This document shows, one piece after another, positions 49,675 through 58,832 of a stretch of DNA of 64,000 nt (the first letter of the stretch is position 1; every line of letters begins with the position of its first letter). Source of the DNA: Amycolatopsis jejuensis (GTDB lineage: Bacteria > Actinomycetota > Actinomycetes > Mycobacteriales > Pseudonocardiaceae); assembly GCF_000717335.1 (NCBI RefSeq), contig NZ_JNYZ01000042.1:22069-86068 (forward strand), in the 5' to 3' direction. Position numbers and translations under genes: made by a program. Under the pieces are notes generated by a model. That model had not been told where the DNA came from. It searched no databases and saw nothing but the letters and a program-made list of their open reading frames with translations.

Positions 49675-50061
49675 GTGCCGACCGGCAAGGTCAAGTGGTA
49701 CGACGCGGAGAAGGGGTTCGGCTTCGTCACTCAGGACGGCGGCGCCGACGTCTACATCCGCAAGGCCGCGCTGCCGCAGGGCGTCGAGGGGCTCAAAGCC
49801 GGGCAGCGCCTCGAATTCGGCGTCGCCGACGGGCGGCGCGGGCCGCAGGCGCTCTCCGTCCGGCTGCTGGACCCGCCGCCGTCGGTTGCCGAAGCGCGCC
49901 GTCGGCCGGCGGAGGAGCTGCACGGCCTCATCGAGGACATGATCAAGCTGCTGGAGCTCAAGGTCCAGCCGGACCTGCGCCGCAATCGCTACCCGGATCG
50001 CAAGCACACCAAGCAGATCGCGGAGATCATGCGGGCGGTCGCCCGTGACCTCGACCCGTGA
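49675..50061 (+). CDS. cspB: Cold-shock domain protein with C-terminal extension (CspB, Rv0871-type)
   Basis: 128 aa. A cold-shock OB fold at the start ([53 protein letters not shown]) carries the KGFGFV RNP1 nucleic-acid-binding motif. A helical extension of about 55 aa follows ([20 protein letters not shown], then [20 protein letters not shown]), as in M. tuberculosis Rv0871. Probable RNA chaperone. GTG 49675 gives the same N-terminus as mycobacterial CspB; GTG 49666, with AGAAGGA upstream, is an alternative. Confidence 0.9.
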   Translation: MPTGKVKWYDAEKGFGFVTQDGGADVYIRKAALPQGVEGLKAGQRLEFGVADGRRGPQALSVRLLDPPPSVAEARRRPAEELHGLIEDMIKLLELKVQPDLRRNRYPDRKHTKQIAEIMRAVARDLDP

Positions 50062-50125
50062 TCCGGGGGGCAAAACGGGGAGAACGCCGACGAGCCGCGT
50101 AACCGAGTGACCCCAGACAGACCTG

Positions 50126-50602
50126 TCAAGCAGGCTGTACCTGCAACGACCACAGTGCGGTCGTGACGGGTTCTGCGTCGTTCGGGTCGCCGGTGCGGCT
50201 GATCACCGACGCCTGGGCGATTTCGACGACCACGATCTGGTCGTCCTTCGCGGGCGGGGTCGCCGTGAACGCGTAGCGGTCGCCGGAGGTGATGATCTCC
50301 TCCTTGAGCGGCTGGGGTTCTCCCTTGCCGTTCACGTACTGCACGGTGACCTTCCACGGTGTTTCCGCGATCGCCTTCGGCACCGAGATCTGCACCGACC
50401 GTCCCGGGCGCATCTTGAGCTTGCCTGCCGCGCGCGGGTCGGCCGAGCAGATGCCCGTCTTGATGTCGCAGTTCGTGATGGGGGAGACGCTGATCGTGTG
50501 CCCGTCGCCGTAGAACGTCACCTCCGCCGGGCCCGGCGCGGAGCAGCCGGCCACGGCGAAACCACCGGCCGCGAGCACGGCCACCACCCGGGAACGTCGC
50601 AT
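50126..50602 (-). CDS. DUF2771-like lipoprotein
   Basis: 158 aa. Signal peptide with lipobox VAGC near residue 20, then an all-beta domain: VTFYGDGHTISVSPITNCDI, RPGRSVQISVPKAIAETPWK, VTVQYVNGKGEPQPLKEEII and DDQIVVVEIAQASVIS. The genomic position before the MFS gene matches the exported protein gene Rv0875c of mycobacteria. Role unknown; probably surface-exposed. ATG 50602, 9 nt after the MFS gene stop, so same operon. Confidence 0.75.
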   Translation of the reverse strand: MRRSRVVAVLAAGGFAVAGCSAPGPAEVTFYGDGHTISVSPITNCDIKTGICSADPRAAGKLKMRPGRSVQISVPKAIAETPWKVTVQYVNGKGEPQPLKEEIITSGDRYAFTATPPAKDDQIVVVEIAQASVISRTGDPNDAEPVTTALWSLQVQPA

Positions 50603-50611
50603 GGCCCGAGG

Positions 50612-52672
50612 TTACCGGCGGCCCCGGTCCGCACCCTGGGCGGGGAAGCTGCCGGTCGGCTCCGGGCGGAGCGGGCGGTCGCCGCCGAGGCCAGGGACGA
50701 GCGAACCGCCGCGGCGGACCAGGTACGTCTGCGCCAGCCCGATCGCCAGCAGCACCGTGACCACCAGGAACCCGATCCAGTACGTCGGCGGCAGCAGCAG
50801 TCCGACCGCACCGCCGAAGCACCACGACATCTGCAGCACCGTCTCCGAACGCCCGAACGCCGACGCCCGCGACCGTTCCGGCAGATCCTCCTGGATCACC
50901 GCGTCGAGGCTGATCTTCGCCAACGCACTCGCTGTCGCACCGACCAGGCCGACGATCGCGGCGGTCGCGAGGCCCGGCAGCAACGTCGCGACCAGCGTCG
51001 TGACGACACAGGCCGCCACGCACGCCACGACCACCTGGTCCGGCGACCCGAAATGCAGCCGTGAACCGAGTGCGTTCCCGACGAACCCGCCTGCCCCGGC
51101 CGCCGCGCCGATCACGCCGAGCAGCAGCAACTGAGTGAACGGACTGTGGCCGGATCCTTCGGTCTGCGCCTTCACCGCGAAGGCCGCGAACATCATCAGG
51201 AAACCGGTGAGCACCCGTACGGAACCGTTGCCCCACAAGGCAACCACGATGTGCCGTCCCATCGGCTGCCGACGCCGCTTCTGTTTCGCCTCCGGGTGGG
51301 CGGACAGGGACGTCGGAACTTCGCCCTCGGTCACCTCGACCCACGACGGAATCCGCATCGACTGCACTGCCGCCGCAACGCAGATCGCAGCGGTGAACCA
51401 CAACGCACCCGCCGACCCGGTCAGGCTGTTCACGCCGCTCGCGAGCGCACCGAACACCCCGGCCGAGACGAGGCCGAACACGGTGATCCGCGCGTTCGTC
51501 TTCGACAGCGTGATCTCCGGCGGCACCACCCGCGGGGTGACGGCTGCCTTCAGCACCGTGAACGACTTCGACAGCACCATCATGCCGAGCGCCGCCGGGT
51601 ACAGCAGCCAGTCGTCGAAGTGCAACGCCATCACCACGGCCATCAGGCCCTGGCCGACCGACGCCACGCACATCGCGAGCCGCCGGCCACGCTGGATCCG
51701 GTCCAGCGCCGGGCCGATCACCGGCGCGACGAGCGCGAACGGCGCGATCGTGATCAGCAGGTACAGCGCGACTTTGCCCTTGCTCTCCCCGCTCGTGGCG
51801 GCGAAGAACAGGGTGTTGGCCAGTGCGATCGCCATCGCGGCGTCGCTGGCGTAGTTGAGCATCACCGCGTACATCAGCGAGGTGAGACCGGACTTGTCCG
51901 CGCCGTCGGCCTTCGTGGCGCGCTGGAATGCGCCGATCGCCTGCCCGCTCAGCTGACGGCTGCGCAACGCGGCGACCCGCGTGACCGTGAGTTTCTTCGG
52001 CAGCTTCGGGATCGACCCGGCGCCGGGCACGGCGGTGGTGTGCAGCGCCTCGTCCTGCTCGCCGTCGACCCGCGGCTCACCCGCGTAGCCGCCGGTGTCG
52101 TAGTGCTCGTAACCCGCGCTGCCGGAACGGTCGTCGTATGGCCGCGGATGCACCGGCTCGGTGCGGTGCTCGCGCGGCGGGTACGGACGGGCGCCCCGCG
52201 GAGGCGGCGGACGGTGCCCCATCGGGACGGCTCCGGTCGGCGCTTCGTCGGCGTTCGCCTGGTACGGGGGCGCGTTGTCGTAGAAGGGGCTTCGCGGCTG
52301 GGGGTGTCCGCGGGGCGGCTCCGGCGGGATGTTCTCCGGCCGCGCCCGGGGTGGTTCTGGAGCGCGCCGTGGCTCGGCGGAGTGTTCGGGCCGGGCCCGA
52401 GGCGGCTCGGGTGGGATGCGTTCGGGACGCGCGCGGGGCGGCTCCGGCGGGACGTTCTCAGGACGCGCACGGGGAGGTTCGGCCGCGTACTCCGGCGGCA
52501 CCTGGCGGGTGTGCTGGTCGACGGCGTGGTCCATCCGGGTCGCGTCGCGCCATGGCCGGGCCTGCGCGGCACTCGGCTCGGGAGTCCAGCGGCGCTTCTT
52601 CCGCCCACGGCCTTTGCCCGACTGCCCGCCGAGGGGGTTGTCGGAGTCGGACCGCGAACCGAAGAGTGCCAC
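50612..52672 (-). CDS. MFS transporter with long Pro/Arg-rich cytoplasmic head (Rv0876c-type)
   Basis: 686 aa. Residues 1-225 are hydrophilic with six copies of a PPEPPRARPE-type repeat (about 60-125) and a Tyr/Pro/Arg-rich stretch. The transporter body (about 255-665) has about 12 membrane segments, with LNYASDAAMAIALANTLFFA, the loop DRIQRGRRLAMC, and FTQLLLLGVIGAAAGAGGFV. Family: major facilitator superfamily, unknown substrate; the mycobacterial counterpart also sits beside DUF2771 and DUF3027 genes. GTG 52672 start. The repeat head may be disordered. Confidence 0.88.
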   Translation of the reverse strand: MALFGSRSDSDNPLGGQSGKGRGRKKRRWTPEPSAAQARPWRDATRMDHAVDQHTRQVPPEYAAEPPRARPENVPPEPPRARPERIPPEPPRARPEHSAEPRRAPEPPRARPENIPPEPPRGHPQPRSPFYDNAPPYQANADEAPTGAVPMGHRPPPPRGARPYPPREHRTEPVHPRPYDDRSGSAGYEHYDTGGYAGEPRVDGEQDEALHTTAVPGAGSIPKLPKKLTVTRVAALRSRQLSGQAIGAFQRATKADGADKSGLTSLMYAVMLNYASDAAMAIALANTLFFAATSGESKGKVALYLLITIAPFALVAPVIGPALDRIQRGRRLAMCVASVGQGLMAVVMALHFDDWLLYPAALGMMVLSKSFTVLKAAVTPRVVPPEITLSKTNARITVFGLVSAGVFGALASGVNSLTGSAGALWFTAAICVAAAVQSMRIPSWVEVTEGEVPTSLSAHPEAKQKRRRQPMGRHIVVALWGNGSVRVLTGFLMMFAAFAVKAQTEGSGHSPFTQLLLLGVIGAAAGAGGFVGNALGSRLHFGSPDQVVVACVAACVVTTLVATLLPGLATAAIVGLVGATASALAKISLDAVIQEDLPERSRASAFGRSETVLQMSWCFGGAVGLLLPPTYWIGFLVVTVLLAIGLAQTYLVRRGGSLVPGLGGDRPLRPEPTGSFPAQGADRGRR

Positions 52673-52710
52673 GGTTCAATCCTGCCTCATGCGGGTCACG
52701 TCCCGCCCGC

Positions 52711-53487
52711 TCACGTGCCGGTTCTCTGATTTTCGGGGACGAACTTCACGCGGAACGACGACGGCCACAGCTTTCCGGTCAGCAGGAACTCGTCCGTACC
52801 GGGGATCGCGGCGATGCCGTTGAGCACGTCTTCGCCGGGGCGGACCGGGGTGCGGAGGCGGCTCGCGTCGATGCGGGCGGTGACGTTTCCGGTGTTCGCG
52901 TCGATGCGCAGGATGGTGCCGGTCTGCCACACGTTCGCGTACACCGTGTCACCGACGCACTCCAGCTCATTCAGCTGATCCACGCCGACGTCGACGGAAC
53001 CTGTCTCCGCAAACGTTTGCGAGTTACGGAAAGTGAGCTTGGATGACCCATTGCTCATCACGAGCCGTCCGCTGGGTTGGTGGCACAAACCCCAGCCCTC
53101 GCCGTCGTAGCGGACTCGGCGCAGCTCGTGCAGCGTGGTGGAGTCGCGTTCGATGGCGACGCCGTCGCGCCAGGTCAGCTGCCACAACTTGGGCCCGAGC
53201 ACGGTGATGCCTTCGGCGAAGAGCGGCGCCGGGACCGCCACTCGCCGCTCCGGCGGACCTGCGGTGATCGCCGACTGTCCTTCGAGGCCGCGGCTCTCGT
53301 ACAGCGTCGTGCCGGAGTATTCGAGCCCTTCGGTGAAGGCGGATGCATCGTGCGGTAGCTCCTCGATCACCTGGACGGTGAGCTGTTCGGACCCGGGTGG
53401 TGTCGCTGCCGGGGTACCTGCTGGTGTTGCTGCGCAGCCGCCGAGCAGGGCGGCGGTCAGCAGCGGCCAGATGATCAGGGTTCGCAC
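52711..53487 (-). CDS. Glutaminyl-peptide cyclotransferase-like lipoprotein (plant/bacterial type)
   Basis: 258 aa. Lipobox LLGGC near residue 17, then a beta-propeller of the Glu_cyclase_2 family: VQVIEELPHDASAFTEGLEY, GTTLYESRGLEGQSAITAGP, FAEGITVLGPKLWQLTWRDG, YDGEGWGLCHQPSGRLVMSN and INDEL-free LNELECVGDTVYANVWQTGT. The conserved FTEGL, YES and ELECV motifs are those of papaya-type glutaminyl cyclases, which convert N-terminal Gln to pyroglutamate. GTG 53487 is used. Divergent from the DUF3027 gene. Confidence 0.88.
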   Translation of the reverse strand: MRTLIIWPLLTAALLGGCAATPAGTPAATPPGSEQLTVQVIEELPHDASAFTEGLEYSGTTLYESRGLEGQSAITAGPPERRVAVPAPLFAEGITVLGPKLWQLTWRDGVAIERDSTTLHELRRVRYDGEGWGLCHQPSGRLVMSNGSSKLTFRNSQTFAETGSVDVGVDQLNELECVGDTVYANVWQTGTILRIDANTGNVTARIDASRLRTPVRPGEDVLNGIAAIPGTDEFLLTGKLWPSSFRVKFVPENQRTGT

Positions 53488-53538
53488 GAGGAACAGCCTG
53501 GCACGGGCGGCGCGGATGCGTGCGGCACAATTGGGGAC

Positions 53539-55614
53539 ATGACGCTGCTGTTGACCCTGGACGACGGCTCTCTCCACCGGAAGCTCGCGGACGCCGTGGA
53601 CGCCGCGCGGGAGGCCGTGCTGGCGGATGCGCCGGCCGAACAGGTCGGCGAGCACGTCGGCGTGGAGCGCGAGGACGCCGTGTCGGCGAGTCACCTGTTC
53701 GAGGCCGCGGTACCCGGATATCGCGGGTGGCGCTGGTCGGTCACGGTCGCGGTGGCGGGTCCGGACGAACCGGTCACGGTGAGTGAGCTGGCGCTGCAGC
53801 CAGGCCCGGAAGCGCTGGTGGCGCCGGTGTGGGTGCCGTGGGAGAAGCGGGTCCGGGCAGGTGATCTCGGTGTCGGAGACCTCTTCCCGGCGGACAAGGA
53901 CGACCCGCGGCTCACGCCCGCGTACCTCCAATCGGATGACCCGGCAGTCGAGGAAGTCGCGCACGAGGCAGGTCTGGGCCGGGCGCAGGTGCTGTCGCGC
54001 TACGGCCGCACCGACGCAGCGACCCGCTGGCACGGCGGCGAGTTCGGCCCACGCTCGGACATGGCCCGAAGCGCCCCGGCAACCTGCGGGACCTGCGGTT
54101 TCTTCATCCCGCTCGCCGGCTCACTGCGCGGCGCGTTCGGCGCGTGCACGAACGACATCGCCCCGGCAGACGGCCACGTCGTCAACGTCGAGTACGGCTG
54201 CGGGGCGCATTCGGAGGTCCGCGTCGAGGTGACGTCGTCGGTCCCGGTGGCGGAACTGGTGTACGACGATTCGCTGATCGACTTCGTGCCGTTGGCCGGT
54301 GGGGTTTCTCGGGCTCCGGTGGCTGGAGTGGCTCCGGTGGCTCCTGTGGCGGGGGTGGCGGATCTGGGTTTGGTGGAAGACGCGGCCGAGGCGGCGGCGG
54401 AGGAAACGGCGACCGCGACGGCGGTGGAGGCGGAAGCCGCCGCGGAAGTCGCGGTGGGGGAAACGACGGCTGAGCTTGGCGAGGCTGGCGGGCTCGGTGG
54501 GGTTGCCGGGGTTGCCGGGCACGGTGGGGTTGCCGGGGTTGGCGAGCGCGGTGGGGTTACCGGGGTTGCCGGGGTTGCCGGGGTTGCCGAGCACGGTGGG
54601 GTTACCGGGGTTGCTGCTTCCGCGGCGGGCGGGGTGACCGATCCTGCTGATGCTCCGGAGCCGCCCGGGGATGTCGAGGCTGCTGCGGCGCCGGTTGCTG
54701 AGGATGCACTGGTGGGTGACCGCCCGCTGGGTGGCGAGATCGGCAGCGTGACGCCGGTTGCTGCTGTGGCAATGGGTGCTGACGTGGCAACGGGTGCTGA
54801 CGTGGCAATGGGTGCTGACGTGGCGGGGGCTGCTGATGCGGCACCGGTGGGTGATGGTCCGCGCAATGGTGACGGTGAGCCAGTCGGCAGTGATGCGACG
54901 CAGGTGGCCGATGCGACGGCGGGTGCTGACGTGGCATCGGTGGGTGACCTCGCGGAGCCGACTGATGTGTTTGAAGCGCCGGAGGTGACTGATGCGGCGG
55001 TGGGCGCTGACGTGGCGGAAGCGCCGGAGGTGGCTGGTGCGGCGCGAGTGGATGACGTGACGCCCGTTGCTGTCGAGGCGGACGTGGCTGAGGCGGCGGA
55101 CGCTGCTGACGTGGCTGATGTCGTGGATGCTGCGGAAGCGGCGCCCGCGGGTGACGTGGCGGAGCAGGTCGACGCGGAGAGTGGTGCTGGAGTTGCGGCT
55201 TCCGGAGCGGGGCCGGTCGACCAGGCTGCCGCTGGTGGAGAGGGCGCTTCGCAGTCGCTGGATGAGTCGGCTGAGGTGCGGACCGGGGTCGAATCGGGTG
55301 GGGTGCAGGCTGGCGTGCAGCTGGATGAGGGGCAAACAGCCGCGCAAGCCCAGCCGCAAGCTCAGCCCCAACCCGACCTTGACCCACAGACTGCCCCGCA
55401 ATCCGACCTGCAAGCGGCTGCGCAACCCGAGCCGCAAGCCCAACCGCAGGCAGCTCCGCGAACCCAACCGCAATCCGATCCGCAAACCCACGCGCAGGCA
55501 GCTCCGCGAAACGACTCGCCAACCCAGGCGCAGGAGGATTCTCCTGTCGAAAGCACCGACCCGGCTGGGGATGCTCAGCCTGGGTGGGGCGGCGGGAGTG
55601 GCGTCGTTCGGTGA
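53539..55614 (+). CDS. DUF3027 protein with an exceptionally long repetitive C-terminus
   Basis: 691 aa. The DUF3027 core is about 1-255 (matching Rv0877 in position and layout): GYRGWRWSVTVAVAGPDEPV, WVPWEKRVRAGDLGVGDLFP, VLSRYGRTDAATRWHGGEFG, and a likely zinc site with CGTCGFF and further Cys in GACTNDI and VEYGCGAH. The remaining 430 residues are low complexity: Val/Gly/Ala repeats (GVAGVAGHGGVAGVG), ADVA/TGADVA repeats, then a Gln/Pro/Ala tract (QAQPQAQPQPDLDP). Family members are normally 250-320 aa. It ends overlapping the sacsin-like gene by 4 nt. Function unknown. Confidence 0.87.
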   Translation: MTLLLTLDDGSLHRKLADAVDAAREAVLADAPAEQVGEHVGVEREDAVSASHLFEAAVPGYRGWRWSVTVAVAGPDEPVTVSELALQPGPEALVAPVWVPWEKRVRAGDLGVGDLFPADKDDPRLTPAYLQSDDPAVEEVAHEAGLGRAQVLSRYGRTDAATRWHGGEFGPRSDMARSAPATCGTCGFFIPLAGSLRGAFGACTNDIAPADGHVVNVEYGCGAHSEVRVEVTSSVPVAELVYDDSLIDFVPLAGGVSRAPVAGVAPVAPVAGVADLGLVEDAAEAAAEETATATAVEAEAAAEVAVGETTAELGEAGGLGGVAGVAGHGGVAGVGERGGVTGVAGVAGVAEHGGVTGVAASAAGGVTDPADAPEPPGDVEAAAAPVAEDALVGDRPLGGEIGSVTPVAAVAMGADVATGADVAMGADVAGAADAAPVGDGPRNGDGEPVGSDATQVADATAGADVASVGDLAEPTDVFEAPEVTDAAVGADVAEAPEVAGAARVDDVTPVAVEADVAEAADAADVADVVDAAEAAPAGDVAEQVDAESGAGVAASGAGPVDQAAAGGEGASQSLDESAEVRTGVESGGVQAGVQLDEGQTAAQAQPQAQPQPDLDPQTAPQSDLQAAAQPEPQAQPQAAPRTQPQSDPQTHAQAAPRNDSPTQAQEDSPVESTDPAGDAQPGWGGGSGVVR

Positions 55615-58406
55615 GTGACGTTTCTGCGGTTCCCGATCCGTTCGGGACGGCGCGGTTGCGGGCGTCCGTGCTTGCTTCCTGGCTTGATTCTCCTACCCGG
55701 TTCATCGAGGACACCAACTCCGAGGGCGATTTGCGCGTCGGCGCGTATCGGGATCGGGTGTTTGTCGAGTTGGCGCAGAATGCGGCTGATGCGGCGCAGC
55801 TGGCACAGCAGCCGGGGCGGGTCCGGGTGTCTATTGTGGACGGTGAGTTGCGGTTTGCGAACACCGGCGCACCCCTGGACGCGCGCGGGGTCGAATCGCT
55901 TGCTTCGTTGCGGGCGTCCGGGAAAGAGGGGACCGTCGGGCGGTTTGGGGTCGGGTTTGCGGCTGTGCTGACCATCACCGACGAGCCGCGGATCGTCTCC
56001 ACGACCGGGAGTGTCGCGTTTTCGGCGCAGCGTACGAGGGAGGAATCCGGGCGAAGCGGGGACGTTCCCGTGTTGCGGCTTCCGTTTCCGGTCACAGAAC
56101 AGCCGCCTGCTGGGTTCGATACTGAGGTTCGGTTGCCGCTCAAGGAATCCGGGGTGGGGGTGCTCGAGCGGCTGGCTGACGAGGTCGGGGACCTCTTGCT
56201 GGCGTTGCCATGGCTGGCCGAGGTCGAGGTGGACGGTCGCAAGTGGACTCGCAGTGGTGAACAGATCGTCAAGATCAGTGGCCCGCAAAAAGAACAGCGA
56301 TGGATTACGTACGGGTCCTGGGCGGTGCCGGTCGACGCGGACGGGGTGCCTGAGCCGTTGGAGAGTGACGTTCTCCATGCGCCGACACCCACTGACGAAG
56401 CGCTTTCCCTTCCGGCGCGGCTGATTGCGGCGGTGCCGTTGGAGCCGTCGCGGCGGAGGGTGCTGCCCGGGGCCGATCTGACCAAAGCGCTGGAGAAGGC
56501 GGCGGGTGAGTACGTCGGACTGGTGCGGGCGCTGGCGCCGGAGTATCGGTTCGAACTCGTTCCGCTGGCGGGGTTTCCCAAGTCTACTGTGGACTCCGAG
56601 CTTAAGGAAATGATTTACCAAGCTCTCGCCGAGGAAACTTGGCTGTCCACAGTGGATGGCGGGGAGACCAGCGGGAGGCAAGCGCGGGTACTCGAGATCG
56701 ACGGGCTGGCGGAACTGCTCGTCGACGTCTTCCCCGGGCTGGTTCAGGCGACACCCGCAGCGGCACGACAGCTGAAGCCGGTTTCGGTGCAGGTGCTCAC
56801 CATGGCGGACATCCTCGAAACCCTCACCGGTGTCGAGCGGGAACCCCAGTGGTGGCAACGGTTGTATGCGACCCTGGCGGTCGCGGTCGAGAGTCATGCG
56901 GTGACGACGGCGCAGCTGGAGGGGTTGCCGGTTCCGCTGTCCGACGGGCGGACGTTGCCGGGTGCGAGGGGTGCGTTGCTCGTCGACGGAAGCAGTGAGC
57001 TGAGAGAGCTGCTGTCCGATGTGGACGTTCCAGGGCTACGACTGGTGCACCCGGCGGCGGCGCACGAATTGCTGGAACGGTTGGGCGCCAAGCACGCTGA
57101 CGCGCGGCAGTTGCTTGAAGCCGAACAGCTGCAGTACGCGGTGGAGCACAGCGTGACCGACGTCCAGTCCGGTTTGGACGGTATGACGCTCGCCGGGGCG
57201 GTGCTCCGCCTGGTCGCCGACTGTGGTGACCAAGCGCCGGAATGGATTGGCGCGCTAGCGCTGCCTGCGGAGGAAGGCTGGCGACGCGCGGACGAGCTCG
57301 TGCTCCCGACATCCCCTCTGCTCGACATCATCGACCCCGAAGTCTTCGAAACCGATGGCGCGCTTTCCGTGCTGGACGAGGAATTCGCCGAGGACTGGCC
57401 CACTGAGACCCTCGTCGCCGCGGGGGTGCTCGACACGTTCGCCGTGGTCCGCGACGAGGAACCGCACGAGCCTGACCACTGTCTTCCCGACGAAGACCTG
57501 TGGTGGGACTCGTTCGAGAAGCCGCCCACGACGGTCGTCGCCATTCGTGACCTGGACCTGGTAGCTGATGAATCCTGGCCTGCCGCGTTGAAACTCCTTG
57601 CGGCGCAACCGGAAACCTGGCACGCACTGTCCATTCCGGATGGTCACGCCGGATGGTGGCTCAAGCGGTACGCGCTGCTGGCGGGCGAACCGTCGGGCAG
57701 CTGGCGGCTGCCGAAGGCGAAGGACCTGGCTGGGCTGTACGACCCGGTCCCTGAAGATCTTCCCGAAGACCTGCTCCGCGCGGCCGGTGTCCGCGCTGGG
57801 CTGGACCTCGACACCGCCGACGACGTGGCCGATCTGCTCGACCGCCTCGGCGATCCGGCCCGGACCCCGACGCCCGGACTGGTCGCCCGCGCGCACGTCG
57901 CGCTGGTGGCCGCGCCGGTGGACGTCGACGACCTCGACGCGCCCGCGCGGGTCCGGGCAGCCGATGGAACCGTCGCCGCCGACGCTGTCGTCCTCGATGT
58001 CCCGTGGTTCGCCGCGGCCCTCGAACCGGCGAAAATCGTTGTGGCGCCGGAAGAACCGGAGCGGCTGGCGGAGCTGCTCGACGTTCCCTTGGCGAGCAGC
58101 CTGTCCGTGCACGTCGACAGCACCGGGGAGTATGTGGTCTGGACCGACCTGCCCGCGCTTGCCCTCGCCGCCGACCAGCTCGGCATCGCGCTGCCCGACG
58201 GTGGCGTGCTGCTGCACGATCCGCTCACCGTGACGGTGGACGGAAAGGCGTGCGAAGTGCCGTGGTGGTCCGACGATCGCCTCCACGCTGCGGACACATC
58301 GGAGGGCCTCGCGCGCGCCTTCGCCTGGGCGAGCGACCATTGGGCCGAGCGCTACCGCATCACCGCGCTGCTGGAAGACCCCGCACCGCGCACCCTGCTG
58401 AACTGA
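55611..58406 (+). CDS. Sacsin N-terminal ATPase-like (GHKL) protein
   Basis: 931 aa. The N-terminus has an HSP90/sacsin-type GHKL fold: FVELAQNAADAAQLAQQPGR (Asn of the N-box), VSIVDGELRFANTGAPLD (the D-G motif is reduced), and LASLRASGKEGTVGRFGVGF (G-box). The remaining 700 residues are helical/beta regions rich in Asp, Glu and Trp, with no other domain I recognise. Actinobacterial members are of unknown role; sacsin itself is a chaperone-like protein. GTG overlaps the DUF3027 stop by 4 nt, so the two proteins are probably co-made and may act together. Confidence 0.82.
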   Translation: MSDVSAVPDPFGTARLRASVLASWLDSPTRFIEDTNSEGDLRVGAYRDRVFVELAQNAADAAQLAQQPGRVRVSIVDGELRFANTGAPLDARGVESLASLRASGKEGTVGRFGVGFAAVLTITDEPRIVSTTGSVAFSAQRTREESGRSGDVPVLRLPFPVTEQPPAGFDTEVRLPLKESGVGVLERLADEVGDLLLALPWLAEVEVDGRKWTRSGEQIVKISGPQKEQRWITYGSWAVPVDADGVPEPLESDVLHAPTPTDEALSLPARLIAAVPLEPSRRRVLPGADLTKALEKAAGEYVGLVRALAPEYRFELVPLAGFPKSTVDSELKEMIYQALAEETWLSTVDGGETSGRQARVLEIDGLAELLVDVFPGLVQATPAAARQLKPVSVQVLTMADILETLTGVEREPQWWQRLYATLAVAVESHAVTTAQLEGLPVPLSDGRTLPGARGALLVDGSSELRELLSDVDVPGLRLVHPAAAHELLERLGAKHADARQLLEAEQLQYAVEHSVTDVQSGLDGMTLAGAVLRLVADCGDQAPEWIGALALPAEEGWRRADELVLPTSPLLDIIDPEVFETDGALSVLDEEFAEDWPTETLVAAGVLDTFAVVRDEEPHEPDHCLPDEDLWWDSFEKPPTTVVAIRDLDLVADESWPAALKLLAAQPETWHALSIPDGHAGWWLKRYALLAGEPSGSWRLPKAKDLAGLYDPVPEDLPEDLLRAAGVRAGLDLDTADDVADLLDRLGDPARTPTPGLVARAHVALVAAPVDVDDLDAPARVRAADGTVAADAVVLDVPWFAAALEPAKIVVAPEEPERLAELLDVPLASSLSVHVDSTGEYVVWTDLPALALAADQLGIALPDGGVLLHDPLTVTVDGKACEVPWWSDDRLHAADTSEGLARAFAWASDHWAERYRITALLEDPAPRTLLN

Positions 58407-58486
58407 CCGCTGGAAGACCCGCGCCTGCTGGAACTGACGCTGAACCGACCGGCTGGAAGACCCGCGTCGAGCGCGTGAACTGACCG

Positions 58487-58741
58487 TCAGAGCCGTTGCG
58501 CGGACTTCGAGCCGCGCCGGGCCGCCGTGCGTTGCCAGAAGATGATCCCGAACCCGATGAACCCCAGCGCAATACCGGCGAGCGCGGTCTGCACCCACAC
58601 GCCTTCGGCGACGAAGAAGAGCACCACCAGTGCGACCGTCCACAGCGAGGTACCTACGATCACCACCGGCGTCAGGTCGGTGAGCCGTTTCGGCAGATCC
58701 GGCGTGCGCTGCAGGGAGGCCGTAACGTCCGGTTCGTCCAC
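58487..58741 (-). CDS. DUF2530 small membrane protein
   Basis: 84 aa. Two membrane segments: TPVVIVGTSLWTVALVVLFF and WVQTALAGIALGFIGFGIIF, then a basic tail (WQRTAARRGSKSAQRL). This is the DUF2530 pattern, an actinobacterial family of unknown function. GTG 58741 is chosen as it begins the conserved VDEPDVTASLQRTPDLP; it is divergent from the permease gene, across a tandem repeat. Downstream, 58407-58486 contains two copies of GCTGGAAGACCCGCG. Confidence 0.78.
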   Translation of the reverse strand: MDEPDVTASLQRTPDLPKRLTDLTPVVIVGTSLWTVALVVLFFVAEGVWVQTALAGIALGFIGFGIIFWQRTAARRGSKSAQRL

Positions 58742-58763
58742 GGGACCGAGCCTACCCCGGCAG

Positions 58764-58828
58764 GCAACGAGACACGCGGGCAACAAGACACGCGGGCAAT
58801 AAGACACGGGTAGCAATGAGACAGGTGG
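58764..58828 (+). repeat. 16-bp tandem repeat in the permease leader, four copies
   Basis: Units GCAACGAGACACGCGG (58764), GCAACAAGACACGCGG (58780), GCAATAAGACACGGG (58796) and GCAATGAGACAGGTGG (58813). The last includes the GGTGGGG ribosome site, and GGCAATGAC with the start codon begins a fifth partial unit. Translation or promoter strength may vary with copy number. Confidence 0.75.
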
Positions 58829-58832
58829 GGCA

